Of a stretch of DNA of 64,000 bases, positions 35,801-46,115 are shown in pieces (the first letter of the stretch is position 1; every line of letters begins with the position of its first letter). The notes beneath the pieces were generated by a model. That model worked only from the letters and a program-made list of their open reading frames with translations. It made no database searches and was not told the origin of the DNA. The position numbers were made by a program, and so were the translations under genes. Source of the DNA: Zygnema cylindricum (taxonomy: Eukaryota; Streptophyta; Zygnematophyceae; Zygnematales; Zygnemataceae); contig JBBHKE010000363.1 of NCBI GenBank assembly GCA_037447655.1, positions 37,882 through 101,881 on the forward strand, written 5' to 3'.

Positions 35801-38800
35801 GTTTCTATAAACAAGAGAGTTTTTCTATATTTTTGCACCGCAGGCCACTATGTCAGCAGTTCCCAGCTTGAAGGGAACGCCGTATTGGATGGCGCCTGAA
35901 GCAATTACTGTAACCAATGTGGGCAGGTTGGAACAGGGCCCCTTAATTCACGGTTTTTTTGACACGTCTTTCCTCTTTTGAGGCCAGGAATAGCCAAGAC
36001 CCTCCCCATATGCAATTTCTATTTCCTTTGCTGGTTTAGTTGATCTGGGCGTGCAGTCAGGATAGAATTAACAGTTCAGAGGTTTAGAAAGTAATTAATA
36101 GAGCGGTTACGCTTACAGCAATAAACCAGATGAAGGGACTGTTGTAAAGCAATAAACAGATGAAGAGACTGAGGCTGAAATAAACAGATGAAGAGACTGA
36201 CATTAAGGTAATAAACAGATGAAGAGAGTGAGGTTAAAGTGATAAGCAGATGAAGAGGCTGAGGTTTGGCCTGGCTGGTGCATGTTAAGGACGTGGCGCT
36301 GCTTGTGGGAGCAGACCTGCGGACATCTGGAGCGTGGGATGCACCGTGGTCGAGATGGCCTCCGGGAAGCCTCCATGGAGCGATGGAGAGGGCAATGTGA
36401 GCCGATTTCTCCTCTCTGTGTGTTTCAGGCTTTTGTATGTTGTATGTTGTGTGTTGTATGTTGTGTGTTGTGTGTTGTATGTTGTGTGTTGTATGTTGTG
36501 TGTTGTATGTTGTATGCTGTATGCTGTATGCTGTATGCTGTTCTAGTATGGAAGTCAAGTATTTTTGTACCGACAGCTGGAAGCCTCATTGGAGTAATGG
36601 CGAGGGCAATGTGAGTTTTTTTCCTTCTCTCTGTGTGTTGCGCGGAGTTTATGTTGTTGCCAACAGCTGGAAGCCTCTGTGGGGTGATGGGGAGGGAAAA
36701 GATGAGTCGTTTTCCTTCTCCCTTGTTTTTCATGGAGTTCTTGTACGTTTTTACCAACAGCTGGAAGCCTCCTTGGAGCAATTAGAGGGCGATGTGAAAT
36801 GGCTTTGGATTTTGTCCTGTCCATTTCTTTCCTTCTGTCTGTCTGTTCCATGGAGTCTAGTATGTTAATAGCTGGAAGCCTCCATGGAGCAATAGTGAGG
36901 GCAATGCAAGTGGCTCATAGCTTGCTTCCACCAAAAAAATGGTATTTTTTTTTCCAAAACTGGTTCAGAAAATTAATCGAACAGGGTCCATTTTCCAGCT
37001 GTACAGGGTTTTCAGTTTCTAGATGGTTTTTTGTTCGTTTATATGCTACCATACTAATACAAGTATATTTGAACAAAACCTATGGTCAAAAGGCGTTGAA
37101 GGTGACATAATCTACCTCAGTTACCTCTTTCTGTTTCGCAGAATTTTTCAAAAACAAAAAAAGAAAAAACGACTAAATTGATCGGAAGTTTTTGCCAGTG
37201 CCAGGAATCTGTACATTATTTGAATATCCGCCTCAAAACAAGTTTTTTTGCGAAAAGGCCAACAGGCTTCTGGTTTACTTCCTGTCCATTTTTGTTCTTT
37301 GACTGTGTGTTCCAGAAGTGTCCAGTATGTTTTTACCAACAGCTGGCAGCAAGCTTGTGATTTGCAGATACCAACTACTATAATGTTTCGTATTATGAAA
37401 GCGACTGATCCTCCAGCTCTTCCGGAACACCTGAGTGCACGTGCCAAAGATTTCATCCTCAAGTGTTTGCAAAGGTGGGTTTTCAAGATCGAGGCAGATG
37501 CATTTTAGATTTTTAAAAGGTGGATTTTTATTTGCTAGCCTTGATATGCACTAAAAAGTCGGGATCACATCGCATCGGTTTCATCGCCAATAATTGGCAA
37601 TAACGCTATTTATCGTTTATCGATCATTCCAAGATATCGGTGTTCCAGTATGTTTGCAATAATACAAGTGGTTCTACCTAGTTGTCGGTGTATGTTTACA
37701 TTTTTTGCATCTTGTGCCCTGGTTTTTGCAGGTTCACTAATTTTCTTTTAGCTCACTAGTGTTTTTTGGTATTTAGAAACTCAATATATGTATGATTTTC
37801 TCACATATTTGTGGTGTATTTTTTTTCCTAAGGTAGTTTTTCCCCTTTTTTGCTGAACTTTATTGTTGATAAATTTTGATTTATACCGAGCCGCAGGCCC
37901 CCCAAAATACCCGATTATCTTTTATGGGAACTTCTTCTTAGATTAAAATCTCGACTAAGAATGGATTGCAGGCGGAGAATGGTCGGGGTTGAATTTCACC
38001 AATTACTTGAAATGTGAACATTTTAGTGACTGAAGGCAGCTTCTTGCTTCTGTTAAAAACTCGCGAGTAGCCTCTAACCACAGTGAGTCTTTAAAAGCTC
38101 ACATGTTTTAATTTTATGGCACATGCAGAGATCCGAAGCAGAGACCTACTGCGGCAGAACTGCTACAGGTGGATGACATTTTCTTTTCACTTTTCCTCGA
38201 TGTTTTTCTAAGCACTCTCCAGACATCAAATAAACAAATTCACATTTGCTTTTTGGACTTTGGTCCTCTCATAATCAGTAGTCGACATTCAGCGAGGGTG
38301 CATAGGTATTTAAGGTCAAAATGTACAATTTGTCTCTCGAGTTTCGTGTTTGAGTGGTTGGAATGCCATGAATCAAAAAGAGAACGTTGGTAACTTGAGA
38401 GAGATACCTAATTGTCCACTGTTTATTTCTCGTGAACATGGTGTGATGTGTGGTAGAGGGTATTTTATTCCTTATCCGGAGGTGTTTTTTGTGTTTTGGT
38501 GTCTTTTTTTTTCATTTCTTGCAGCATCCATTCTTAGCCGATTCAGGAAATAACAGTTCTGATCAGGAGCCTTCTCCAAGTCCGAGGAGAAGACGGCCCG
38601 TAGAACAGCAATGGCTTCGATCTCCAAGCCAGTCGCTTCAGACAGCATCTCTCGCTTCAATACGGGTATATGTTTTTACATAAGCCGTTTGGATGTCCGT
38701 TCTTCATTTGGAAGGAAACTGTTTTTTTCCCGTCCATTTCTCTTTTACTTGTCCTGCTTTCCTTCTCATATCTTTTCTTCCTTCAGCTCTATTATCTTTT

Positions 38801-40363
38801 TAGCTTTTCATCTTTAACAAGGAAACAGAATGTTGCTTCATTGGTTTTTTTTTTTTGCAGACTGATTATAATCCAGTTCTTGTGATGGAAGAGGCGTCAT
38901 ATTTGGACCATGGGAGCGAAAGAGGGGATGACCTCATAGATGACCATGTGAGAGCTGTCTCTACCAGTTTTGCTACTAGTTTAAACTACTGCTCTTTTTA
39001 AGTGTTAGTTTAGCAACAACAAATGTGTTCTTGGGCAGTATCTAAATATGTGACTTCATACATTGTGTCCATAAAACTTGATAAGTCTTCTTTACAGACT
39101 AAACATTGTTCTATAGTGCCGTTTTATTTATGATAAACGGATAGATTTAAGGTTGACGTAGACAATAACCATTTTTAGGCTGTCATTTCTTTCTTGTGAG
39201 ATTCCAGCTTCATAAGAACAAACTTGTTGGAAAATGCATCAGGTTATGGATTTTGAACATCGGAGACCATCCCCCATTGCTGAATTAGCAACACCCTCGA
39301 AGAGTGGAGGAGAGATGTCAAGTCCTTTCAGTTTTCCTGACAGAGACGGCTCCCCTTGGGAGTCTCCTAGTATCAACAGTCTTGGAGAAGATGAGTCAAT
39401 TAGACAGGCAAGTTCTAGTATTGGCCCTCCACCTGCTATAATGAGCAGTTGGCAAACATCCATGGATAGTGCAAGTGGATGGCAAGGAGACAGTTACTTG
39501 AATGGGAGCAGTAGAGAACAGTACAGAGATCATGGAGGAAGGAATGCCAATATCTCATCTCCTCCCAAAACAATAGTCGGCGATAGAACTTGGAGGGATG
39601 GGGGTCATGAGGAGAGGGAGCTGACGAGAGAACCTACCACATCTCCTGATGAAGCGGTTGATAGGTGAGGTTGAAGTCTTTTTTGCTCGCCGATTCTTTG
39701 CTATTTTTCTTTTTCGGATGATTTCTGCATTGCAGACAGCTTTGTGTAGAGTTTCATACCCACGTTTTTGAAGAAGAGTGTTCTCGTGGGACAGTGATTT
39801 TTAAGCCAGCAACAGTTTTGGAGTACCATGTTCGTGAAATAGTCGGGCAAAAGTAGCAATAAATTTGGGCAGTTATATGTGTCTCTTTAAGAGCTTTCTT
39901 ATGTGACATTGATTTTCCAGACAGCCGGAAGTAATTTTGGAGTGATGTGTTAGGGGAAAAATTGGGCATAAGTGAAAATAAATGTCAGCAGTTATTAAAT
40001 CTCTTGAACTCAAGATTTTCATTTGATTGATTGCAGTCGTTATGCTGCCAATAGTTCTCGGAGGCAACGATGGGAGGAGAAGTATCCTCAGTGGGATGAA
40101 GAGCTTCATCGCGATCTGAACAGAGCACGAGGTATATACTATGGAAACCCCTCGGGTTTGGCAGTTTGTACTCTTGCACTTCGCCACTCACCGCCACTAG
40201 TATAGTTGTGGTCAAGTTTCTAGTTGATTTAAGTTTGCTTTTTGTATAGTTCATCCATATTCATTTCTGTCCCACCTTAATCGATATCTCAGATTATATG
40301 CATTCCACAGGCACGCATATGTCCACTCCACCTTTTGAAACCATTAGCATGGCTCATGAATAG
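29807..40363 (+). CDS. ANP/NPK1-type MAP kinase kinase kinase (5' end not found)
   Basis: Sixteen exons traced: 29807-29971, 31720-31938, 33497-33538, 33927-33992, 34209-34319, 34737-34817, 34946-35023, 35844-35926, 36315-36396, 37368-37474, 38129-38168, 38525-38665, 38861-38947, 39243-39664, 40037-40131, 40311-40363. All have GT-AG borders and keep frame; together they give 623 codons plus stop. Kinase domain: Gly loop GTGAFGRV and Lys in IAVKEV (exon 2), [17 protein letters not shown] (exon 4), catalytic loop HRDIKGANIL (exons 6-7), DFG in [16 protein letters not shown] (exon 8), [12 protein letters not shown] (exon 9), [14 protein letters not shown] (exons 11-12). This order and wording fit plant ANP/NPK1 kinases, which phosphorylate MAPKKs in cytokinesis and stress signalling. 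The C-terminal tail is Ser/Pro-rich. Exon 1 here starts mid-protein, so at least one 5' exon with the start is missing. The last exon is less certain than the rest. Confidence 0.88.
30092..30195. mobile_element. Short hairpin repeat, about 100 bp (family D, copy 1)
   Basis: Arms GGAAAAGCTGTATGTGGT and ACCACATATTGC-like, with an inner pair GTATTATAC / GTATAATAC. The same plan is found at 31,129, 41,544 and 41,801. Lies in the MAPKKK intron after exon 1. Confidence 0.65.
30408..30612. repeat. GA-rich polypurine tract (intronic)
   Basis: GAGAGGGA and GGGGGAGA units in the long first visible MAPKKK intron. A shorter GA tract sits at 29,985-30,045. Confidence 0.9.
31129..31227. mobile_element. 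Short hairpin repeat, about 100 bp (family D, copy 2)
   Basis: GGAAATTCTATATGTGGTTA at the left and AACCACATATAGCGATTCC at the right form the arms; the inner part has AGTATAATATACG. Same intron as copy 1. Confidence 0.7.
32984..33172. mobile_element. MITE, TA-flanked family, short form (about 189 bp, diverged)
   Basis: Left end after TA reads CATTGCTCGTCGCTATTATTG; the right end GATAGTG is followed by TA. The interior CACTATTTAAGG and GGCCACGT match the other short copies. Lies in the MAPKKK intron before exon 3. Confidence 0.65.
35177..35754. mobile_element. MITE, TA-flanked family, long form (578 bp)
   Basis: TA at 35,175-176, left end CACCGCGAATCGTTATTAG, right end CTAATAACGATTCACGGTG, TA at 35,755-756. 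Lies in the MAPKKK intron between the DFG exon and the activation-loop exon. The interior has TGTACGGACGTGTCCGTACA and an A run, and no transposase frame. Confidence 0.9.
36432..36543. repeat. (TGTATGTTGTG)n minisatellite, intronic
   Basis: TGTATGTTGTGTGT units give way to TGTATGCTG units at the right end. It lies just after MAPKKK exon 9 and before the exon-end array. Confidence 0.95.
36572..36911 (+). repeat. Tandem array of decayed copies of the MAPKKK exon 9 end plus splice donor
   Basis: Four copies of AGCTGGAAGCCTCCxTGGAGCxAT...GAGGGCAAT(GTGAG), starting near 36,574, 36,663, 36,757 and 36,869 (spacing about 89-112 bases). The exon itself ends GGGAAGCCTCCATGGAGCGATGGAGAGGGCAAT|GTGAGC at 36,396. 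Each copy is followed by a pyrimidine-rich tail; a fifth, weaker trace (ACCAACAGCTGGCAGC) sits near 37,335. Translated, the copies echo the kinase segment [12 protein letters not shown] as [12 protein letters not shown] and [12 protein letters not shown]. They are intronic in the model given. Confidence 0.8.
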
Positions 40364-40812
40364 CGTGGATTACACGGATGTTGGTGATCTGTGAGCAAGG
40401 CTCCTCCATTGTTCACAACTTTTTCGAGTTGACAGCACCAATTTGGTCCTGCTTTTTCTTTAATATCATTATTATCTCGAAACACAAAACATGAAGCAGT
40501 ATTCATTACGCTAATTACAAAGAGTCGACGGCATTTGGCTGTATCACTCATCCCTGAAAAACCCTAAAAGACCCTAAAAAGTAATATTTTTGGTTCTTGT
40601 GCTCTAATTGCAACGAGTGACGGGAGTGCATTCACCGAAAAGACTCAAATGAAAATAATCTACACAAGATGTTCGTCTGTCGCTTTTACTACTTCGTATC
40701 AATACAGCCATGCCAGAAAGGGGTTTGTTAACATTATAGTGGTCACTCTATTTTATGAATTTGCAACATACAGTTTCAGTCTTTTGTACTTTTAGCCTCT
40801 TTTAGGCTGGTT

Positions 40813-41157
40813 CTTTTCGAAATAGAGCTCGATACCAGGGGAGCGATAAGGTAAGTGTTAGCTGGTTTCTTTTGTTATCCGTTTTCTAATTGTGGGTATG
40901 TGCCGGTACCTTTGTCCAATGTGGACTTAACTATTTTCTCACGAAGAGCTGTTTTTTTTTTTACCTTTGTTGTATTTTTACTTTTTTTTGTATTGTAACT
41001 TTTTTGTTTTGTCACTTTTTGTATTGTAACTTCAGCAATTAGAAGGGGAAAACAAAGACACAATGGGAGCGGAAGTGACAGTGGGAGCGGGAAATCTTCA
41101 CCTCGGGAAAAGCATTCGAAATCACCCGGTCTCCGTTAAAATTTATGGGAAAAGTTA
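40813..41157 (+). other. Possible alternative 3' exons of the MAPKKK
   Basis: A short open stretch ends RNRARYQGSDK just before GTAAGT at 40,853. A second stretch after CAG at 41,035 reads QLEGENK... to a stop at 41,155-41,157 in one frame, or HNGSGSDSGSGKSSPREKH... to a TAA near 41,139 in another. Both look protein-like, but the phase of exon 15 (one base left over) enters neither without a stop, so I keep the 40,311-40,363 exon as primary. Confidence 0.3.
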
Positions 41158-41543
41158 AGGCTACCTCAGCAATAAAAACTACTACTACTACTACTTCTAC
41201 TACTAATACTACTTCTAGAGGATGGTACCACTTCACAGTACGTTTTTCCTTTCCTGGATATTCAACTCTATTTATTTTTAATCAAAATGAAGAAGGGGAA
41301 ATGTCTCCAGGTGAAGTGCACCAAATGGGATTAAGTAAATTATGGTTTTTTTGATGAGATGGAATGTCAGTATTTGGAGTGACTGTCAGAAACTTGGGTT
41401 TTTTCGATGATGCATTTTCTTTTTCTAAATCCCTTGTTTGGAACGTTTTTCTTTTGCAAAGTTGTCCTATAATATGTGTGGGATTTAAACACGTCCAGTC
41501 AAAATACCGAAGGTCAAATCACTAGTTGAAATGTGAAAACAGT

Positions 41544-41633
41544 TGGAAACACTATCTACGGTAAGTTTCCCATACTGCACGCGTATTATACGGAATACTA
41601 TGCTTAAAGTAGCAAACTACATGTAGCGTTTCC
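41544..41633. mobile_element. Short hairpin repeat (family D, copy 3)
   Basis: Arms GGAAACACTATCTACGGTAA and CTACATGTAGCGTTTCC, with inner GTATTATACGGAATACTAT. Confidence 0.6.
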
Positions 41634-41800
41634 GATTGTTTACGTACCTTTGACCTACGGTTCAAACAAGGATCTGGGCATCCGAACTCAAATGATTCAA
41701 CTAAAAGCAAGTCATGGGATGTTCTTATTTGACGGATATTCTACTCATTAACTGAATCTTTTGTACATGTATTTGTATGCCTAGTTCATATGTGCGTAAA

Positions 41801-41906
41801 CAATTGGAAACACTGTATGGAGTTGTTTTGTACTATAAGTGTATCACACTCTAAGAAATTGTATAATGCTTAGTGTTGGGAAACCGCAAATGGTGTTACC
41901 AATTGG
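41801..41906. mobile_element. Short hairpin repeat (family D, copy 4)
   Basis: Arms CAATTGGAAACACTGTATGG and ACCAATTGG-type ending. The same leading sequence as copy 3 (ACA(A/G)TTGGAAACACT). Most diverged of the four. Confidence 0.5.
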
Positions 41907-42104
41907 CATACTCACATTTACGTGGATGGCATATACCTGCTTATGTATGACTATCGACAGTTTTACCTGTCTGAGATTGCTGTGGTTTACAGTGTTTAAA
42001 CACAGGTCTGATTATGGTTTCAGCGTTTGAGTGGTTAAAAAGTTTGAACGGGTCTCCGCAACACTACTTACATGGTGTACCCGTTTTTGAGTCCTACTTC
42101 AGTA

Positions 42105-42302
42105 CACTGCCCATAATTATAAGAGTTAATAAAACGAATTCGGTTGTGACTTTTTTTGGCCAAAATTCATAAATAGAGTTTACAACATTATTTAAGGATG
42201 TGGACTACAATCTGCCACGTCTCTAAGCACTAAATTAGAATTATTAATTTTAAATTTGCATTAACACTAAAAAGTCTTTAACGGTAATAACGGTGAGCAG
42301 TG
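42105..42302. mobile_element. MITE, TA-flanked family, short form (198 bp)
   Basis: TA, left end CACTGCCCATAATTATAAG, right end GGTAATAACGGTGAGCAGTG, TA. The interior is nearly the same as the copy at 17,956-18,154. Confidence 0.85.
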
Positions 42303-42602
42303 TAGTTATAAGCTTAGAAGTTTTTTAGGTTAACGTAGCGGAATCCGCATTGACCACTTTCATCGTAGAAATCTTGATAGTTAAAGGCAAATTATGTGAA
42401 AAGTTTTAACCTATCCAGGAATTATTTAATAGGATATACAAGACCTAACGGATCACAAATAATGAGGAGTTAAGAGTGTTCTAAAGGAAGGTCGCATTGA
42501 CTCACAACCAGTGTTGAGGTACTTCCATATTGGAGTATAATAGAATACCTTGTGTCAAAAACGCGATATGAAGAGCTTCACTTGGTTAAAGTTGATCACA
42601 AC

Positions 42603-42945
42603 ACCGCCCATCGTTATTAGCGTCGATGGAAGGGGGTGGGTCCCAACGGTCTGTATCATAGGAGTCTGTGCAACAGCATGCGCTCGGCGGAACGCGAATC
42701 TCGACACGACAAGTACCATAAGGCGTCGACTTGGGCGTCCTACACAAGCCAAAAGGTGCCGCTGTAGCCCCGCTGCATCGTCGCATACAACAAGGCGACG
42801 TACTCCACCAGCGAAGGCGGCATAGCACCCAGGCCTGACTCCCGTTTACGCCGGAGGTCCTTGAGGCGCGTGCGCGGTTCTGCAATCTTCTTCGCCGCGA
42901 CACATGCACGACACCCGCGCGAGCCGCCTCACGGTCATTAGAAAA
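42603..42945 (-). other. GC-rich island with coding-like minus-strand frames
   Basis: The left edge is a one-sided MITE terminus (CACCGCCCATCGTTATTAG). The following 340 bases are markedly GC-rich and CpG-rich next to AT-rich flanks. On the minus strand one frame reads AKKIAEPRTRLKDLRRKRES and continues LVEYVALLYATMQRGYSGTF before a stop; a second frame is open for 124 codons. No family recognised. It may be a gene fragment captured by a transposon, or foreign sequence. Confidence 0.35.
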
Positions 42946-43495
42946 AGAAGTTGAAAGCACAAAATGTTCGTTAGGAAAAAAAGTGGAAAAAACGAAATGT
43001 TCGTGAAAAAAAAGAAGTTGAAAACACGAAATGCTGTGAAATAATTAAAGAAGTTTACAATAGGTGAATAAATTTGGTTCGATACTAATCGTAGGTGACT
43101 TGGTTCCTCAACCCCAATAAAAAAAGAAAACTTTACTTAAAGTCATTTTAATTACATAAGTTAATGGACTAAATATTGTGTTTTGCATTTGGTTTTTGTA
43201 TTTTTCAAGTGTTACTAGTTTTTGGTTTAATGTTAGGGTTAATGCGTTGACCTCCCCTTGAGTGTTTTGATAGAGAACAATACAATTTTGTTCTCTATTT
43301 GTAAAATTGTTTAAAATTATAATGTATTTGTTTAATAGTTTTAGCTCGGACGTCTGAAATTCTGTGCGTTTAGAGTAAGCATCTCCCATGTTTATCATAG
43401 TTGACATTTACAATCTTCATCGAATATTATAATAGCAAACATTAGTGTGGTTCAAATTCATTTTTTTGCAATATTCTATATTATTTCTTTGCAAT

Positions 43496-43497
<2 letters not shown>

Positions 43498-43553
<56 letters not shown>
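43498..43553. repeat. (AT)n microsatellite
   Basis: About 55 bases of pure AT dinucleotide. Confidence 0.97.
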
Positions 43554-43556
<3 letters not shown>

Positions 43557-43703
43557 AAAATGTAGAAAAACATGTAATTTTTTTTGAGTTTGGTGTTTTA
43601 GGCATGGTTTTTCTTTTGTTTTTGTGTTTTAAGTAGTGATAGCTTTTGCTTCTCGCATTGAAGACAATTACAGTAAAAAGGCAAGATTCAGTACAGTACT
43701 CTA

Positions 43704-44204
43704 CACCGCGAATTGTAATTAGAGTAAATTACTCTAATTCGTTCGCTCGAAATTTCGACTCTATCACATGAAATAGAGTAAATGGTTCTAATTTTTTCAT
43801 TATTCTATTTAAGGTAAAGTTTAATTAGCGTTTTTAATTCTATTATAGGTTCGTTTTAAATAGTGTGGAGTACGGACGGTGTCAGTCCGTGCAAAATTGT
43901 ACAATATTAAGTAAAAAAGTACAAATAATGATTTAAAACAGGCCGTTATCATGTAACTGCGTTTTAACAAACCGCGTAGTGCAAACGTCATAGTGACGAT
44001 AAACTGTACGTTTTGCAAAATTCTGTACGAATACCTTATTTACAGCAGAGGATATTAGCGTGCCAAATTAGAGTACTTAAATAAATTAGAGTAAACTTCA
44101 TTGTTGAAAAAGCTCTATCACATAAATTAGCGTTGATTACTCTAATTTTTTTTTTTAGTTTTTGTACTCTAATTTTTTCATTACTCTAATTACGATTTGT
44201 GGTG
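43704..44204. mobile_element. MITE, TA-flanked family, long form (501 bp)
   Basis: TA at 43,702-703, left end CACCGCGAATTGTAATTAG, right end CTAATTACGATTTGTGGTG, TA at 44,205-206. The interior has TACGGACGGTGTCAGTCCGT and AAAAAGTACA, as in the copies at 35,177 and 51,772. Confidence 0.88.
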
Positions 44205-44655
44205 TAGCTCTCGGAGCAAAGATTTTCGCTATTTGTAAACGATGATTTGACGCAGTATCGGAATATGGTGCAGCCGGTATCGGACGGCCGTCGAAAACCG
44301 AGAGCGACCCCAGTAGACGACACCGTCAGAATTTGACGGAACATAAATAGGCCGTCCGAATTAAAATTGGGGTTCCGTATTCCGAACTTCCAAAGGACGT
44401 CGCCGTATTGTACAATACTACAATGTACATTCACAGGAAAATGTCATAAAAAGTCGTACGTTAACCGGAGTTTTCGGCAAAGCCAGACCACATAATTCCG
44501 TGCGATGAACCACTATTTCGTGCGTTTGGGAAATCAATATTGCATAACTAAGAAAGGCGATTGGCCTGGGATTTTACACGCGTGGGAGTGTGAAACTGTC
44601 CATGTACCGGCGTTTGTATTTCCTGACGCTCGTTCACGAATTCTGGTAACTGAAA
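44205..44655. repeat. Direct repeat, copy 1 (451 bp)
   Basis: Nearly identical to 46,116-46,558; the main difference is an extra 8 bases (ACTACAAT) near 44,416. Starts at the MITE's right flank and ends at GGTAACTGAAA. Both copies carry the same plus-strand frame (GNQYCITKKGDWPGILHAWE), with a synonymous change between them. Confidence 0.92.
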
Positions 44656-44656
44656 C

Positions 44657-45266
44657 CGACCGTTTTATTTTTCCTGGGTGAATCAACCGACCGTAACCGC
44701 CCGACCCCCAAAATTTGGCAACCGAATCCGTTCCGGATCCGGCGCGGGCGGTCGGTTAACGGTCGGTCACGGTTTCGGTTGACCGTTTGCGACCTCTGAC
44801 ATTAGCATTCAAATACAATTTCTACTACACCGTGTATCGCTATTAGTGTTAATCATTTTTTGGCTACTTAAAACATATTTTTTCCGTACACATATGTACA
44901 GTTTTCAATTTTAAACCGCCAATCGGAAGCTGAGAATCTTGCCTTTTAATCGCAACCGCGAGATCCGCAATCCGACAAGTATGTAGGGAGAAAAGATGTT
45001 TTATGTGGCAAAAAAAACATCAACACTAATAGTGATACACGGTGTACAATCCACCGATTGATAAAGAATTAAAGGTTATCTGTATATCGACACTTGCACA
45101 CCCGACTCTTGGTACGTTCCGCGCCGCAAAGATCGCAAACGGTCAACCGAAACCGTGACCGACCGTTAACCGACCGCCCGCGCCGGATCTGAACGGATTC
45201 GGTTGCCAAATTTTGGGGGTCGGGCGGTAACGGTCAGTTGATTCACCAGGAAAAAAAAAACGGTCG
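44657..45266. mobile_element. Foldback element with about 135 bp inverted arms rich in ACCGACCGT
   Basis: The left arm, 44,657-44,796, contains CGACCCCCAAAATTTGGCAA, CCGGCGCGGGCGGTCGGTTA and CGGTCACGGTTTCGGTTGAC. The right arm, 45,132-45,266, is its reverse complement with few changes. The 335-base spacer holds a complete MITE (44,828-45,044). ACCGACCG/CGGTCGGT motifs recur in both arms and again downstream to about 45,845. Confidence 0.8.
44828..45044. mobile_element. MITE, TA-flanked family, palindromic form (217 bp)
   Basis: TA, CACCGTGTATCGCTATTAG at the left, CTAATAGTGATACACGGTG at the right, TA. The arms continue inward for about 60 bases (CTTAAAACATATTTTTTCCG with AGAAAAGATGTTTTATGTGG). 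Nested inside the foldback element. Confidence 0.9.
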
Positions 45267-45387
45267 GTTACGGTCGGTCAACCAAAAAACCAAAAAAAAT
45301 GAAAATATTGTATTGTCCCTATAATCCAACATTCTTGTACTTTGTACTCTTTGGCATCGTGGAAGTACGTGACATCATGATTATCTT

Positions 45388-45640
45388 CGCAAGTCTGACA
45401 CGGTACTGTAGTAAGCTATTTATTTCGCAAATCAAAGGGAACGCGACAAAGCGTCGCAAATCTGACACGGTAGTATAATATTCATTTCGAAAATCTTAGA
45501 TAACGCGACAAAGCGTCTCAAATCTGACACAGTAGTACACTATTTATTTCGCAAATCTTAGGGAACGCGACAAAGCGTCGCAAATCTGACACGGTAGTAA
45601 CACTATTCATTTCGCAATTCTTAGGGAAAGCGACAAATCG
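45388..45640. repeat. 62-68 bp tandem repeat, four copies plus a partial
   Basis: Unit contains CGCAAATCTGACACGGTAGT, then TATTTATTTCGCAAATCTTA and GGGAACGCGACAAAGCGT. GACAC anchors fall at 45,396, 45,464, 45,526 and 45,588. Confidence 0.93.
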
Positions 45641-46115
45641 TAATTATTGGCTTATTCCGTCGTACATTGGTTAACTTTGTACTTTTTCGGTTACGGGCGG
45701 GCGCGGTTAGTCGCGAAAAATCAAGATTCGGTTAATTTTTTTTTTCGTAAACGACGGTCGGCTAACGGCTAACAATTTTGGAGCGTGACAAAACTCGGTC
45801 GGGCGTCGGTTACTCGGATTTTGAAAAAAAAAAATGGTCGGTTTCGGGTATGATTTTTTTTTACTTTTGCGACCACTGAGGAGAGTATCTTCACACTGGA
45901 CGACGTGCGCAATTGCTTCGCGAATCCAGAAAAGCTAAAAATCCAACGGTCGATAACTACGCCTATAATGTTGGAGCGATCCAGTAAACATGTTTCCAAA
46001 TGTTTCGTCTGACAAAAAAATAAAATTGTACGAATCTGTACGAAAGTGTACGACATCTAGTAAACAACTCCACTTTTCCTCTAATGGAAGTCCACCCTAA
46101 TAACGATTCGCGGTG

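Noticed and set aside
36076-36558. Thr/Gln/His-repeat minus-strand frame
   Set aside because: Produced by the TGTATGTTGTG minisatellite.
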